Shown piece by piece: positions 1-11,383 of a DNA stretch of 64,000 bases (the first letter of the stretch is position 1; each line of letters starts with the position of its first letter). The position numbers and the translations under genes are program-made. The notes beneath the pieces are model-generated. The model was given only the letters and a program-made list of their open reading frames with translations, searched no databases and was not told the origin of the DNA. Source of the stretch: Oopsacas minuta (Eukaryota > Porifera > Hexactinellida > Lyssacinosida > Leucopsacidae); assembly GCA_024704765.1 (NCBI GenBank), contig JAKMXF010000324.1:62001-126000 (forward strand), written 5' to 3'.

Positions 1-912
1 CCTATTACCAACTGTATTAGCTAATGCTCCTTGCTGAATTCACCGCTACGTCAGAGGCTACAGGAATAAGAATCAATCAAACACAGTGAGAACTTGTCTC
101 TCATATTTGTAAACAATTAATCTATACTTATTGTTGTCCCCATTTCTCCCAGGTAGACTGAGGATTGGACAATTTTCAATCACCTGACCCTTGTTTGAGA
201 ATTGGGAATTTGGAGACAACAAAAACTAGTTTTTCGTGGAAATTTGTTTACCAGTTTGTATTCCAGTTGTTGACACTCACCATCCGTGAATATTTACAAT
301 TTACACTTTAGAAAGTTGTCCTTCGTGGTTACTATGGTAACCTAATCGGTATGCAGCCTTCAGAAGAATTTCATCCACTATAAATGAAAATTATCACACT
401 TACTCGATTGTTAATAATAAATTCAAAACAAACCGAACTGTGTTACCTTGTATACTATGAAAATATCGATTTGAAATCAACACAAACAAACAACAAACAT
501 TTTGAGTAAATTCTAATAGAATTACTACTATATCTAGCAGTTAGCATTAATATTGGATAATGTATGTACACAGTATGGTTGTATTAGAATTCCACATATA
601 ATATATACTACAAACTTGTGTGGAAGAAAAGTTGTATTTGGCTTTTTATATGAACATGGCGTTACACTATTATCCTGTCCTAGGGAAAAGCAAGACAATT
701 CGGCTTTTGGGAACGTTCCTGCGGGACTTAACGCCCGAAAATTCCCCAAAAAAACGAATTGAGTGTACCGTAATGTACATTTCATACATGTCTTCAATCC
801 TAATCATTTTTTATTAGCGCGTAGAATTTTACCTCCAAGGTGTGAAAATATGATCACAAAATACACATTTATCAACTTAATTTTACAAATTAATAATCCA
901 ACTTTCCTTCAG
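1..912 (+). other. Probable last intron of the EHD gene
   Basis: I see no exon of the EHD GTPase domain or linker here, only AT-rich sequence with scattered short frames that match nothing I know. The stretch ends in a pyrimidine-rich acceptor (ttccttcag) directly before the EH-domain exon, so it is most simply intronic. A T-box-like AGGTGTGA motif lies at 837-844. Confidence 0.6.
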
Positions 913-1128
913 GTCGCCAAAGATGAACTTCTAAAATCAAAACTCCCAACTACAGTTCTCAGAAAAATTTGGTTTCTATCCGACATTGACAAAGATGGAA
1001 AACTCGACAGAGAAGAATTCATCCTTTGTATGCATTTAGTTAACCAGAAATTGAAAGGAAACGAACTGCCCGAGACTTTATCAGATAAGTTAGTCCCGCC
1101 TACTAAACGTGGGTACCAGCAAAATTAG
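913..1128 (+). CDS. EHD: EHD-family ATPase, C-terminal EH domain exon (5' truncated by window)
   Basis: Last exon of an EH-domain-containing (EHD) protein, the dynamin-like membrane-remodelling ATPases of endocytic recycling. What shows it: an EH domain of about 70 residues with the KSKLP..VL..IW helix, an EF-hand loop DIDKDGKLDREEF, and the family-typical C-terminus ELP..L...LVPPTKR shortly before the stop. EPS15 and intersectin also carry EH domains but do not end immediately after one, whereas EHD1-4 do. The exon opens after a ttccttcag acceptor in frame 0. The N-terminal helical and G domains must lie upstream of the window. The EH domain normally binds NPF motifs of partner proteins, and the tryptophan of the binding pocket is kept. 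Which EHD paralogue this is cannot be decided from one exon. Confidence 0.9.
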   Translation, partial: VAKDELLKSKLPTTVLRKIWFLSDIDKDGKLDREEFILCMHLVNQKLKGNELPETLSDKLVPPTKRGYQQN

Positions 1129-1375
1129 ATTATGGCGCTGATTTGAATTTGTATTGCGAATGTTATATATCTTGTTTACATTAATTAATTAAATGAAACA
1201 TATACTTATGGGTAACTTTATATTATTAGTAAACAACTTTTTTTGCAATTTTCAGGGCTCACCCATTAAGCTATTTCGACGATTGTTTAGCCTTGGCCGC
1301 GAGGTGATCCACGGACGACAGCAGGGGGTCCACACTGATTTATCTGTTCTTTACAAAATTAGAATTGTAGCCATA

Positions 1376-4300
1376 ATGGAATTCAAAACACCCAAAAGAA
1401 TAACAACAATTAACAACCAATCAAATACACAAACAGATGTACCTATATCTGACAACCAATCAAATTCAACTATTCTAAAGCTTAATTACACTGAACCATC
1501 ATGGACAGCTATTCCTGAAAATTCATATAAATTGACTGTAATTAAAGATGGTAAAGAAATACAAAGGTTAGCATTCCAGCTGCCTATTTGGTTGTTAGGG
1601 AAATATCAACAATGTACTTGTATGTATATTTCCCAAATATCTAGGTGTGTTTGCTTGGTTACAAACAGCGATTTAAGCTATGGATAATCAAGGAAAGACA
1701 TTCAATGTAATACAGTCAACTACCGTATATATCGATATCTTATATTGTACAAATATGGTCCCAAACCGTCAAAGTAACAAATATTCCATTGGTTATATCA
1801 AAGTAATTATCACGATCCCTCGAGCTTAGATATAACGGATTTACTAGTTGGCTGTACTACTTTTTTGCCCTGAAACCCTTCAAAGATTCCATAGCATATA
1901 TATATAAAAATAAACAACAATAAAACAAACAAATCAATCTGAAGCAGTACTACTGCTTATCGTATCAAAACAAAGACTCGTGATACTAGATATACTCGAG
2001 TTTGTTGGTGTATCAAGGAAATCGATTGGATCCAAATCAATCGACATACTGTTTAATAAATCCATTGAGCGTGTTAATTTTGGTCTCGATGGTTTCATCA
2101 GCTCGAAAAACTCATCATTACCATCTAGACATTCCTTTAGAGCTGGCAGAGGTGCAGACAGTCGTTTAAAAGTATTCTTTTCTATCTCATTTTCCCTTGG
2201 CAACACTGGGAAAATATCAAGTATACACCTGTACATTGATTCTTTTACCATTGTCAATGTTCTGCCTGTTCTTTTCACCATAGGTAAATTAGTGAATCCT
2301 TCACCTAGGGTAAAAAGCATTGTTGAAGGAGGATAGTTAATGTTTAATATCTGTAACGATCTCAAACTCGAACTATGTACATGATATGTTGTTATTAGTC
2401 TTGTCACCTTGTTTACGGTAGAAAACACATATACATACCCTGTACTTAAGCCCAGGAACAGCCACGGGTCGCAGGATTCGATCGACATTATATAATGCTT
2501 TTGTTTCTGCCTATCTCCTTGTACTTGTGATGTCAAATCGATCTCCATATTCGGTTCCATCTTGACCGTGTCCCATGTGTGTAGAATCATACCTCTTCTG
2601 TAGAAGAAATGAAGGCCATCGTTTGAGTGTGTGATCCTTAATCCCTGAATTTCTTTCATGTTTGCGTCCGTAATGAAATGCTTCATCTCCATTAAGTTGA
2701 TAGAGAATACATGTATATATCCTCTTGAAATAGAATACACCTTTCCTTTACTAAATATTATCGATTTTATTGCGTAGGAATTAGCCTCGATATGATATGT
2801 AATCGATAAATTGCCAGTTATGGTGTCCATCTCGAAAATAGTCACTCTCCCGTTTTCATCGCCCGCTAGAAGAACATCCCCGACAACTTCAATGCAAATT
2901 ACAACATTCTCCAATTCTTTAATGTGCAAAATATCAAGTGTACTTGACGAGACGACAATTATATTTTTCTCAATCGTAGTAAGAAATATGAAATTCCTAG
3001 CACACAATAGTGTAACTATGAACTGTGAAGGCAATGTGGTGGTTGTAATTCTGTCTAGCGTTAACGGATGCATTAGGTCAAGCTTTATGCCCTGTTGACC
3101 ATGAGCTATTACCAAATTCCTATCAAAATCCTGAGTGATATCTGCCAGATAAAAAACTTCAATTCTTTTGATTTCTTGCTGCGCTTGAACAATTTTTGTT
3201 AGAGGAACCTTGAGGTATTTCAAGGCCTCCTCGGCGAATGGTCTCCTCGAAGGCGATTTCTTCCAACAGCTTTCCATTAGCGCGGTCGCACTATACGCTA
3301 CCTCATTTACTTTCGGGCAATTCGGGCGAAAACCATAGCTAATCAGATCCTCGATTTTTTCCCTCTGGTATTCGAATGCTCTTAGCCCTGTGCATATTTC
3401 ATAGATCAGAAATCCGAACGAAAACATATCTGTTCTCTCCTCATACTCCATTGTGCCATCTTTTACTAGCATTTCCGGTGCTGGATATTCTCCTACATTT
3501 TGCCTCAAATATCCCACAAACATCGTCGTGGCTGCGTTTTCAAATTTTCCAAGCTTGACGTTGACCTCTGTATCATGACACAACGAACAAACTAGAACTG
3601 ATTCAGTGCGTATCCCGCGATGCATTATTTTCGATCTATGCAAGTACACTAATGCTTCACAAATTTGCGTTAAAATTCTTATTTTAAAATTATAATTAAG
3701 TTCCACTTTGCGAACAAATAATAAATTCTCCATATTCTCACTCGGACCAGATTCCAAAGCGCAGATCAAAGGTTTGGTCGAATAAGCGACAAGTTTATGT
3801 AAAAACGGAGTGTCGAATGTTCTAGATCTTTGATAGATCTCTATTTCTGCCCAAGCACTATACATTTCAATGCCAGAGTTTCGTTTACTGATTGTCCCTT
3901 CAGCGATCATTGGATATTTCTTAAAAAGCACTTCCATGTCTCTGAAAGTGCCACACTCAAATCCTAGAACGTCACAGTGCCTCTGCAAATTAAAGTTTAT
4001 GCTTTGTGTAGTATCATCTATTGAGAGATCTTCTGGGTAGAAAGCAGGCAATAGATCGGATATGTGAATCTTTTTGGAATGTTTGGGACAAGTAATGCTC
4101 ACGTCTTCTAGAATTTCTGGTAAAATCGCCTTCCAGCAGAAAGCGTGCGATGTATCGAGGTTATTCTGCACACATATTGGACAGTACACGGATATATCCG
4201 CGCCTAATATCAGCCGTGGATACCAATGCTTTATGAGTGAGTACAAATATGAATACATTAGTTTCAATACCAAGGAACCGCCATCTGTGTTAGGCACTGA

Positions 4301-7300
4301 AATCTCAATGCCATTACTGTCCAACACTTCATTTCGCTTTTTCACTATGCGTAAAATATAATTTTGCCTATTTTGGATTAAAATCCCCCATTTTGTGATT
4401 TTATAGCGCGTCAGTGCGATGTCTTCTTGGGTTGCTTCGCTCGTTAAGCATTCAAATTGTCCGACGATTGCTGGAAGGCAGTTTAAAATATGAGCTATTA
4501 ATCGAACCCAAAGGCTCCAGGGTTGATAATCGATAGCGAAAAATGAGTAATTGGAATTCGGAATATGCATGAGTTGCTCGGGAGCCAACACGCTAGGCAC
4601 AAACCAAGAATTTTGATCCAACGGCATTGCAATCGCGTTCTGTGCGAGGAAATAATATATCCCCGCTGGCGGTTGAGATTTCGAGTATCGAATCAAAAGC
4701 TCTTCAAGGCCTAATTGCGTGATAGTATAAGAGTTGAGGTATAAGGAACTATGTGTGGAGCGTCCTACCGTGTGTTCAATGAGACCCACTATCCAGTCTC
4801 GCTCTAGGAAAACAAGATCTTCACATCCATGGTTGTTTGAAGGGAAATATGATATGTAACCGGTATTTTCAAGGAATTCTATTATAGTGGATAATTCCTC
4901 TATGCCTAGCAAATCGGAGTTACCCAAAGACATTCGTATATTCTCCCAGAATTCAGATTTGCTAATTATCGGCCCGTTTTTTCCTATATTCTTTTCTCGC
5001 ATCTCCTTCACCAACTCTTGTATACCAATGAAACAGCCAGGCACTGTGTAGCTCTTCTTCACAACATGTGTATCCGAAAGTAGTTCATCTCTCAGATGGT
5101 CGGTATAGATAATTGGATTGTTTGTTGCTGGTTCCATTCTCAAAATGAAAATTTTTATTCCATCATCGAATTGAAGTTCTTCTATCAAACAAAGCACATC
5201 GACTTGAACATTTTGAGCTACGACAACTCCAATATGGATGGGAGATTTGGGATCGAAAATATTCATATATTGTACGATTTCCCGTATTATCTTCGAATCT
5301 ACATTGCCAATTTCCCAAACCAACAAATACACGCTTGGGTTTATGCCTAAGACTTCATGTACGTGTTGAAATCCGAATGTGACACCGAAATTTACGATAT
5401 TAATATTCGTCGAATCCTTGAATTGCTTTTCTAAATCTGTCTTCACAGCTTCAAATAATTCTATTTCATTGCAAGCATCCACTAAGACAATCTCTGAAAG
5501 TGAAATGGTAACTTCCGAATTGAGTCTTTGTTTGTAAAATGCCCAAATATCAGTTGCCATGGACAATGGAATGTTGATTAAAGACTCAGTCGCTTGTAAA
5601 TTCAACGCAACCTCGATTTTTCCCAAACTAGTTGGCAACCTCAATAAATACGGATTGTAGCTAAGATCCAATTTTCTAAGATATTTAATTGTCGAAACTG
5701 ATGGTGACAATTCTACTAATTGATTCCTACTCAAATTTAACTCTATAAGATAAGAGTTCTCAAGACAAGATGGAAAATGACGGAATTTGTTTCCTTGTAG
5801 ATATAAATATTTAATTTTCTTGCTCATAACCACGGCGGGTAATTCAGAAATCAAGTTATATGATAAATCGAGATGTAATAAATTCTTGAGTTGTAGGACA
5901 TCACTTGATATTAACCAAAGTCTGTTGTTAGAGACGCTCAATTTTGTTAAATTTGGTAGATCGCATATGGAATTGTCAAGGATTGTTAATCGATTGAAAT
6001 TCAAATTTATCTCCACGATTAAGTCTATATCGATTGGAAGAACTGCGAAAAAGGATTGAATTTCTGGCAAAAGACATCCGGAAAAATTCAAATTTCTTCC
6101 CTGATTGAGTAAAAAGTTCTTAGATTTGAGGAATATTTCGCAGGCCGATATGATATTTCCACTTTCAACTGCCAATAGAAAGAAAACACTCAGTTTGAAA
6201 TATTCATCGTCCAATAAAGGTTGCAAAAGTTTCATCTCACTTATGAAATTTTCATTTTTCCCGCTCGTTTTGTCTGGATTTCCTTCTAAAAATAAACTCG
6301 CTAGTTCTGTCTCACCTTCACAGATAGATTTACACAATCGAATGAATGATATACTAAAATTAGCTTCAATTGGAAGTGTTTTAAGAACATATTCGAAATT
6401 CCTTATTTTGTATTGAATGAGAATTTCCATAACTTTTATGTGTCCAGCGCGTGCAGATTCTAATAGCAAACTGTCAAGTTGAATATTTGTGAAAATCTCC
6501 ACATTCTTCTTATGACATTCCGGTAACTCAAGTAAGTTGTTAAGAAGCTCCAAACTCTAAATTCAAAAATTTTAAATCCAAATATATTTCTCTGTTGGTT
6601 TAAGAACTTACCTTTTTGAGAAGGGTAAGGTCTTGCTCTGAAACAGCTTTCCATAAATCTAATAATAAATAGAATAATATCCACAACCAAATATATTCAA
6701 ACCCTAAAATCTTCTTGACGTTTTGCATAATACCTCGTCGGAGGTCGTTCGGTATGAAACAGAGCTCATAGAAAGTTGAAACCGGTTCCAAACGATACAC
6801 AAGAATAATCAAAAATTAATAATATTGAAACACTTTTGAGATAAATGCCTGTTCAATCAGTTGGTTAAAACCTTTTCAATCATGCCACTTATCCGGTTAA
6901 CAGCTGTGATTATACAATAATGCAAACAATGAAGTTTTGTACCTGAATAGCATAGCTATTAAATATGGAATCGTGATGCCATTGAGTATTAAAATTAAGA
7001 ATACGGACTTAGAATGTAACACCGAATAACTCCCTAACTAGCAGAATCCGTGTGTTATATAATTTTACCTCTCAAAACCTTAGAAACACTGAATAAATTG
7101 GTGGAAATGACACTTTTCGGTTTACCGGCTAACCGTCTCCATCCCAATATCGATTCCTTTCAATAATAACATAATTATTTGTTTATGTAACTAACCGATA
7201 ATTACGTAAATAAGTTTGATCTCTTTGAATTCTCCTCTAATGCCTATCTCTAGGGGAGTTGCTTTATGTACGTCCTCAAGAGAAGAACAGACGCCATGCT

Positions 7301-10300
7301 GAATTAACGCAAACATTTCATCCAAGCGGCCTAGTTCTGCGGCCAAATGTAAAATCGTTCCACCATTCTCGTCTCTTAAAGGAGCAGAAAGTTCCTCTAA
7401 GGACACTTCATTTAAATTTAGCCTAAATAATTCTAGTTTTCCTTCTCGAAGCCATTTGACTAATGCCTGAACTCTCTCACCCATGCTTTACAGCTAAAAA
7501 TTACCAGAACTTGATTCAATTGCTATTTCAATGCAAAGAACCTATTTGAAATTTGATATGTTTCCTCAAATACTTGCTTTAACTGTAAGTATATCTGTAT
7601 ATGAATATTTGAATAACTACATTCCATTGTACATAATATACTTCACTTTCATCTTTTATATCCGGGTTGTTTATGTAATAGTGTTAGACATGAAAGCTCA
7701 TCTCGAAGACATTTTGAAGTATTGACAAAGAGGTGTGAGATCATGATTAATCATATGATAAACAAAGTTGACAACATTTGCATAATAATTGTCTTTAACC
7801 TCTATCATATCTTTTCAGTATAGATCTGTGCGGACGTAGCAAAACAGTGTTTGGTCGTAATGAGTGCTGTGACGTTCGTTTAGAGCATCCGTCTATATCT
7901 AGACAGCATGCTGTATTACAGTATAAACCTCATGAACAGGGTAAAGAGTTGGAGCAGGGCTTCTATTTATATGACTTAGGTAAGAATATATTGTATGTTG
8001 TTTACTTTTCAATCGAATTACATTTTTGGTAAGTGTTAAAATTGATCAGCGGTTCCCAACCTGGGGTACGGTCCCACTGGATCTATTATAGTCTATGAGA
8101 GAGGTCCACAGGATTTATAAGAAATTGTTACAAGGGGGAGTGTCCACGGGTATAAAGTTGTTGGCCAGATTAAAGGTGTAATTTAACACTATTTGATGGT
8201 TCTGTTTCAGGCCAAGTGGCCCGAATAACCGGTGGTTCTATCAAGCAAAATCTAGTGTATATTAATACATCTAATCACACACAATATTTCTATCAATATA
8301 TCACAGATATTCTGCTGGTGAATGTTCTAGTTCATTCATCATGGGTGGATAAATAAAATCAACATCAGGACTACAAATAACCTTTGAGAATTTTTCCTTG
8401 TGTTTTTCCATGTTTATTTCATTTAAGGCATTGAGAGACATGGAATGAGGTTCTTTCATTCGATTCATGAAATCAGCTAAAGAGTTCTTGTATGGAAGTG
8501 ATAAAAAACATTTCGGAAATAAGTCTACTATCGTCTTGAATTGCTTCTCATCTGCCTCTTGAAACTCGAAATTCATTAAATAATCTTGGATAATAAATAC
8601 GGTTGGAATTTGTCTCTTAAGTTGGTTCAAAAATCCTTTAATTACTTTATAGTAACTGTCAACAGCTTCTTGTTTATTTTTCCAGTAATTTCTTTGTATA
8701 ATTATAATGGTGATGAGTCAATAGGTTCTTTCTTGATTTTTGTGTTTAGATTGTCAACAAAATCTTCGATATTTTCTTCAATATCAATCCCCAGACTAAA
8801 ATATTCGTCACTTTTGTAAAGCCATTTTCGCCCTTGCACGAAAAACTTATTAATCTTGTCTTCAAAATATTGAATATCATTCCATTCGGATAATTTCTCA
8901 AAACTGAGCATACAAATCAAACCTCTTCCATATTCTCCATAAAAATTATAACCATTGTCAATATTATTTTTGAAATGAAAATTTCTTTTTTTGACCTGAA
9001 AATATGTATTCTCGTCAGTATTTGTATTTATAAACCGAGTTGTGAAATACTCTTTCATAGGGTCACTCAAAAATTGATCGTAAAAGTCCTCTAAACCGTT
9101 TTCAACGATATTTTGAAATTTGTGGATAAAAGCAACTGAGCAGTTTAAAACGACAGAGTTTCGAGGTGTTCTATTTTTGTAGTCACAATCATTGAATTTC
9201 ATATCTTGAAAAGTTGTAATTTTCGAAGGCAAAGTCAATAAGATAATATATGTCCGTTTTTTCATAAGAGTTTCGTCATTATCAATTACCCTGAATAGAC
9301 TTTTTAAACTATACACCTCGTGTCTAATATTGTCACCTATTGAACTGTCTATCGGTAGAATAAAGTTGCCAAGAATTGCGTCGCTGTTTTTCAAAGGTGC
9401 GAATCCACATATGATAATGAAAATATTTTCAGATTTTTTGCAATTTTGTGTGATTTGACGGAAATTCGTGTCAAAATCTTCGCTTGTAAAAGCCTGAGGC
9501 ATATCATGGATTTCTTCTCCAAAATATGCTCTCGTTTTTTCTCGGAAATTTTCGTAAAGGTCTTCAGGCCACGACATACAGCATAAAGGGTCTAAGTCGA
9601 ATTTCCCAAAAACGAAAGAACTCCTTGAATTCTTCAAAGCTATTCCTGCGTCTTTTTTAAATTCTACCATAGCCTCCGGTTTGCTATCAACTGGTTCATG
9701 TACTCCTCTACCCTCTGGTTCATATGGTGCGCTAGTGCTCGATTCTTGTGGCTTTTTGGCAGCAGATGGCACATATGGAACGAGAGGAGGTAGAGATAGT
9801 AATGGCGATTCAACACCCAAAATAGTCAAAATTTTCTCTCCAACTGCTCTGAAATTTGCTGGTGCGTCCAATTCGAATGAAAAACCCATGATCTTATCTG
9901 TTAAATATTTTGTATCTTTTTCACTTATTTGTGTGGTATTCATGAGTTTATTTAGAAGTTCGAAAGAAGTTTTTACATTAACTTCACATTGATTCATTAG
10001 TGTAGCGAGATAATTCTCATCTTTTTGTAAAATAATACCAACATGGAAGAGAGGGATCATTTCTTCTATTCCAATTTTTGATGCCATTATAAGAACAACT
10101 AAATAAACATACATTATTGATTATAGCAACACGATTATTATTGTCAAATACCCAGGGAAGTAGCCAGGGGGCAAGTAGACCATGGCTCAGATGTTTATCT
10201 AGGTGTTTGGTGAGGGCAGAAATCCCTGTCTAAACCCCCTGCCATGGCATTATCCCACCTCAAATTCTTCGTGACCCTTCAGACGATTCCACCCCTACTT

Positions 10301-11348
10301 ATCATTATGTACCTTCAAGCCAATTCGATATACATAGACTATTACCAATTTATTCCAGCTAGGGTTGGCTATTATTTAGTTTATGACATATTTGAAATAT
10401 AGGCCTAGTTACAAAGTGGTGTAGGATTACTTAATCTGTGTGGATTAGTTGGAGGCATTAAAGATTAGTATATTCCAAAATGGTCCATATGAACCTCCGA
10501 TATACAACAATACATCTATTGTACTCTGATATTCATATATCTCATTATAATGATGTATACAAGCGATGTCCAAAGCAGAATGTGCCTAAAACGGACAAGA
10601 AGTGTGCACAAACTGCACGCGCGAATGAGCTAACCTCACTTAGCTAAATATTTTCATTTCACTCACCTCTCATAACACTCATGCTATATAGTCAACTCCC
10701 ATTTATATCAAACACGGACATATCAAATTACCCGCTAACATTAAAGTTTTAAATTATACAAATATAATCCAAAACAGTCAAAGTAACACATTTTCCATCG
10801 CTTATACCTCAGTAATTCACGGTCCCTTAAGCTTAGATATAACTGGAGTTACTGTTTATAATATGAATTCTTTTTTCAAAGGCAGCACTCATGGATGTAA
10901 AATAAACAAAAACAGGATACCACAACGAACGTTCGTGCGTGTACGGACTGGGCATTTGATTAAATTTGGTGAAAGCACACGACTGTACATTCTTGAGTCT
11001 AATGATGGTTACCAAGCAGAAGTAGAATTGGAAGCTGATAGAGAAATTGAAGATTTTACCAAACAAAAATTAGAAAAAGAGCAGAATGAGGAATTCATTT
11101 CCTGGGGAATTGAACTTGATTCTGCAACCGGAAGTAAGTTGAGATAATTTGTAAGTAATGTTTCCATATTTGGAACTTTTAAAATATATATTTTGATAGC
11201 TAAAGAGCTAACAACAGATGGAGAAAAGGAAGAATTTTATAAGAAAGATCCTAAAAAGTATCTCAAAGATTTCTTTGAAAGAGAAGGATTAGAAATGCGA
11301 TTTGATTCTGATCAATTAGCTTGTAAGTTTGTTATTTTATTTGATTGT

Positions 11349-11383
<35 letters not shown>

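Noticed and set aside
553-817. Overlapping frames of 65-87 codons upstream of the EHD exon
   Set aside because: They overlap each other on both strands, lack homology to EHD proteins and have no splice support.
1980-6416. Plus-strand frames of 60-118 codons opposite the LRRK1-like gene
   Set aside because: They are shadows of the long minus-strand coding exon and show no independent homology.
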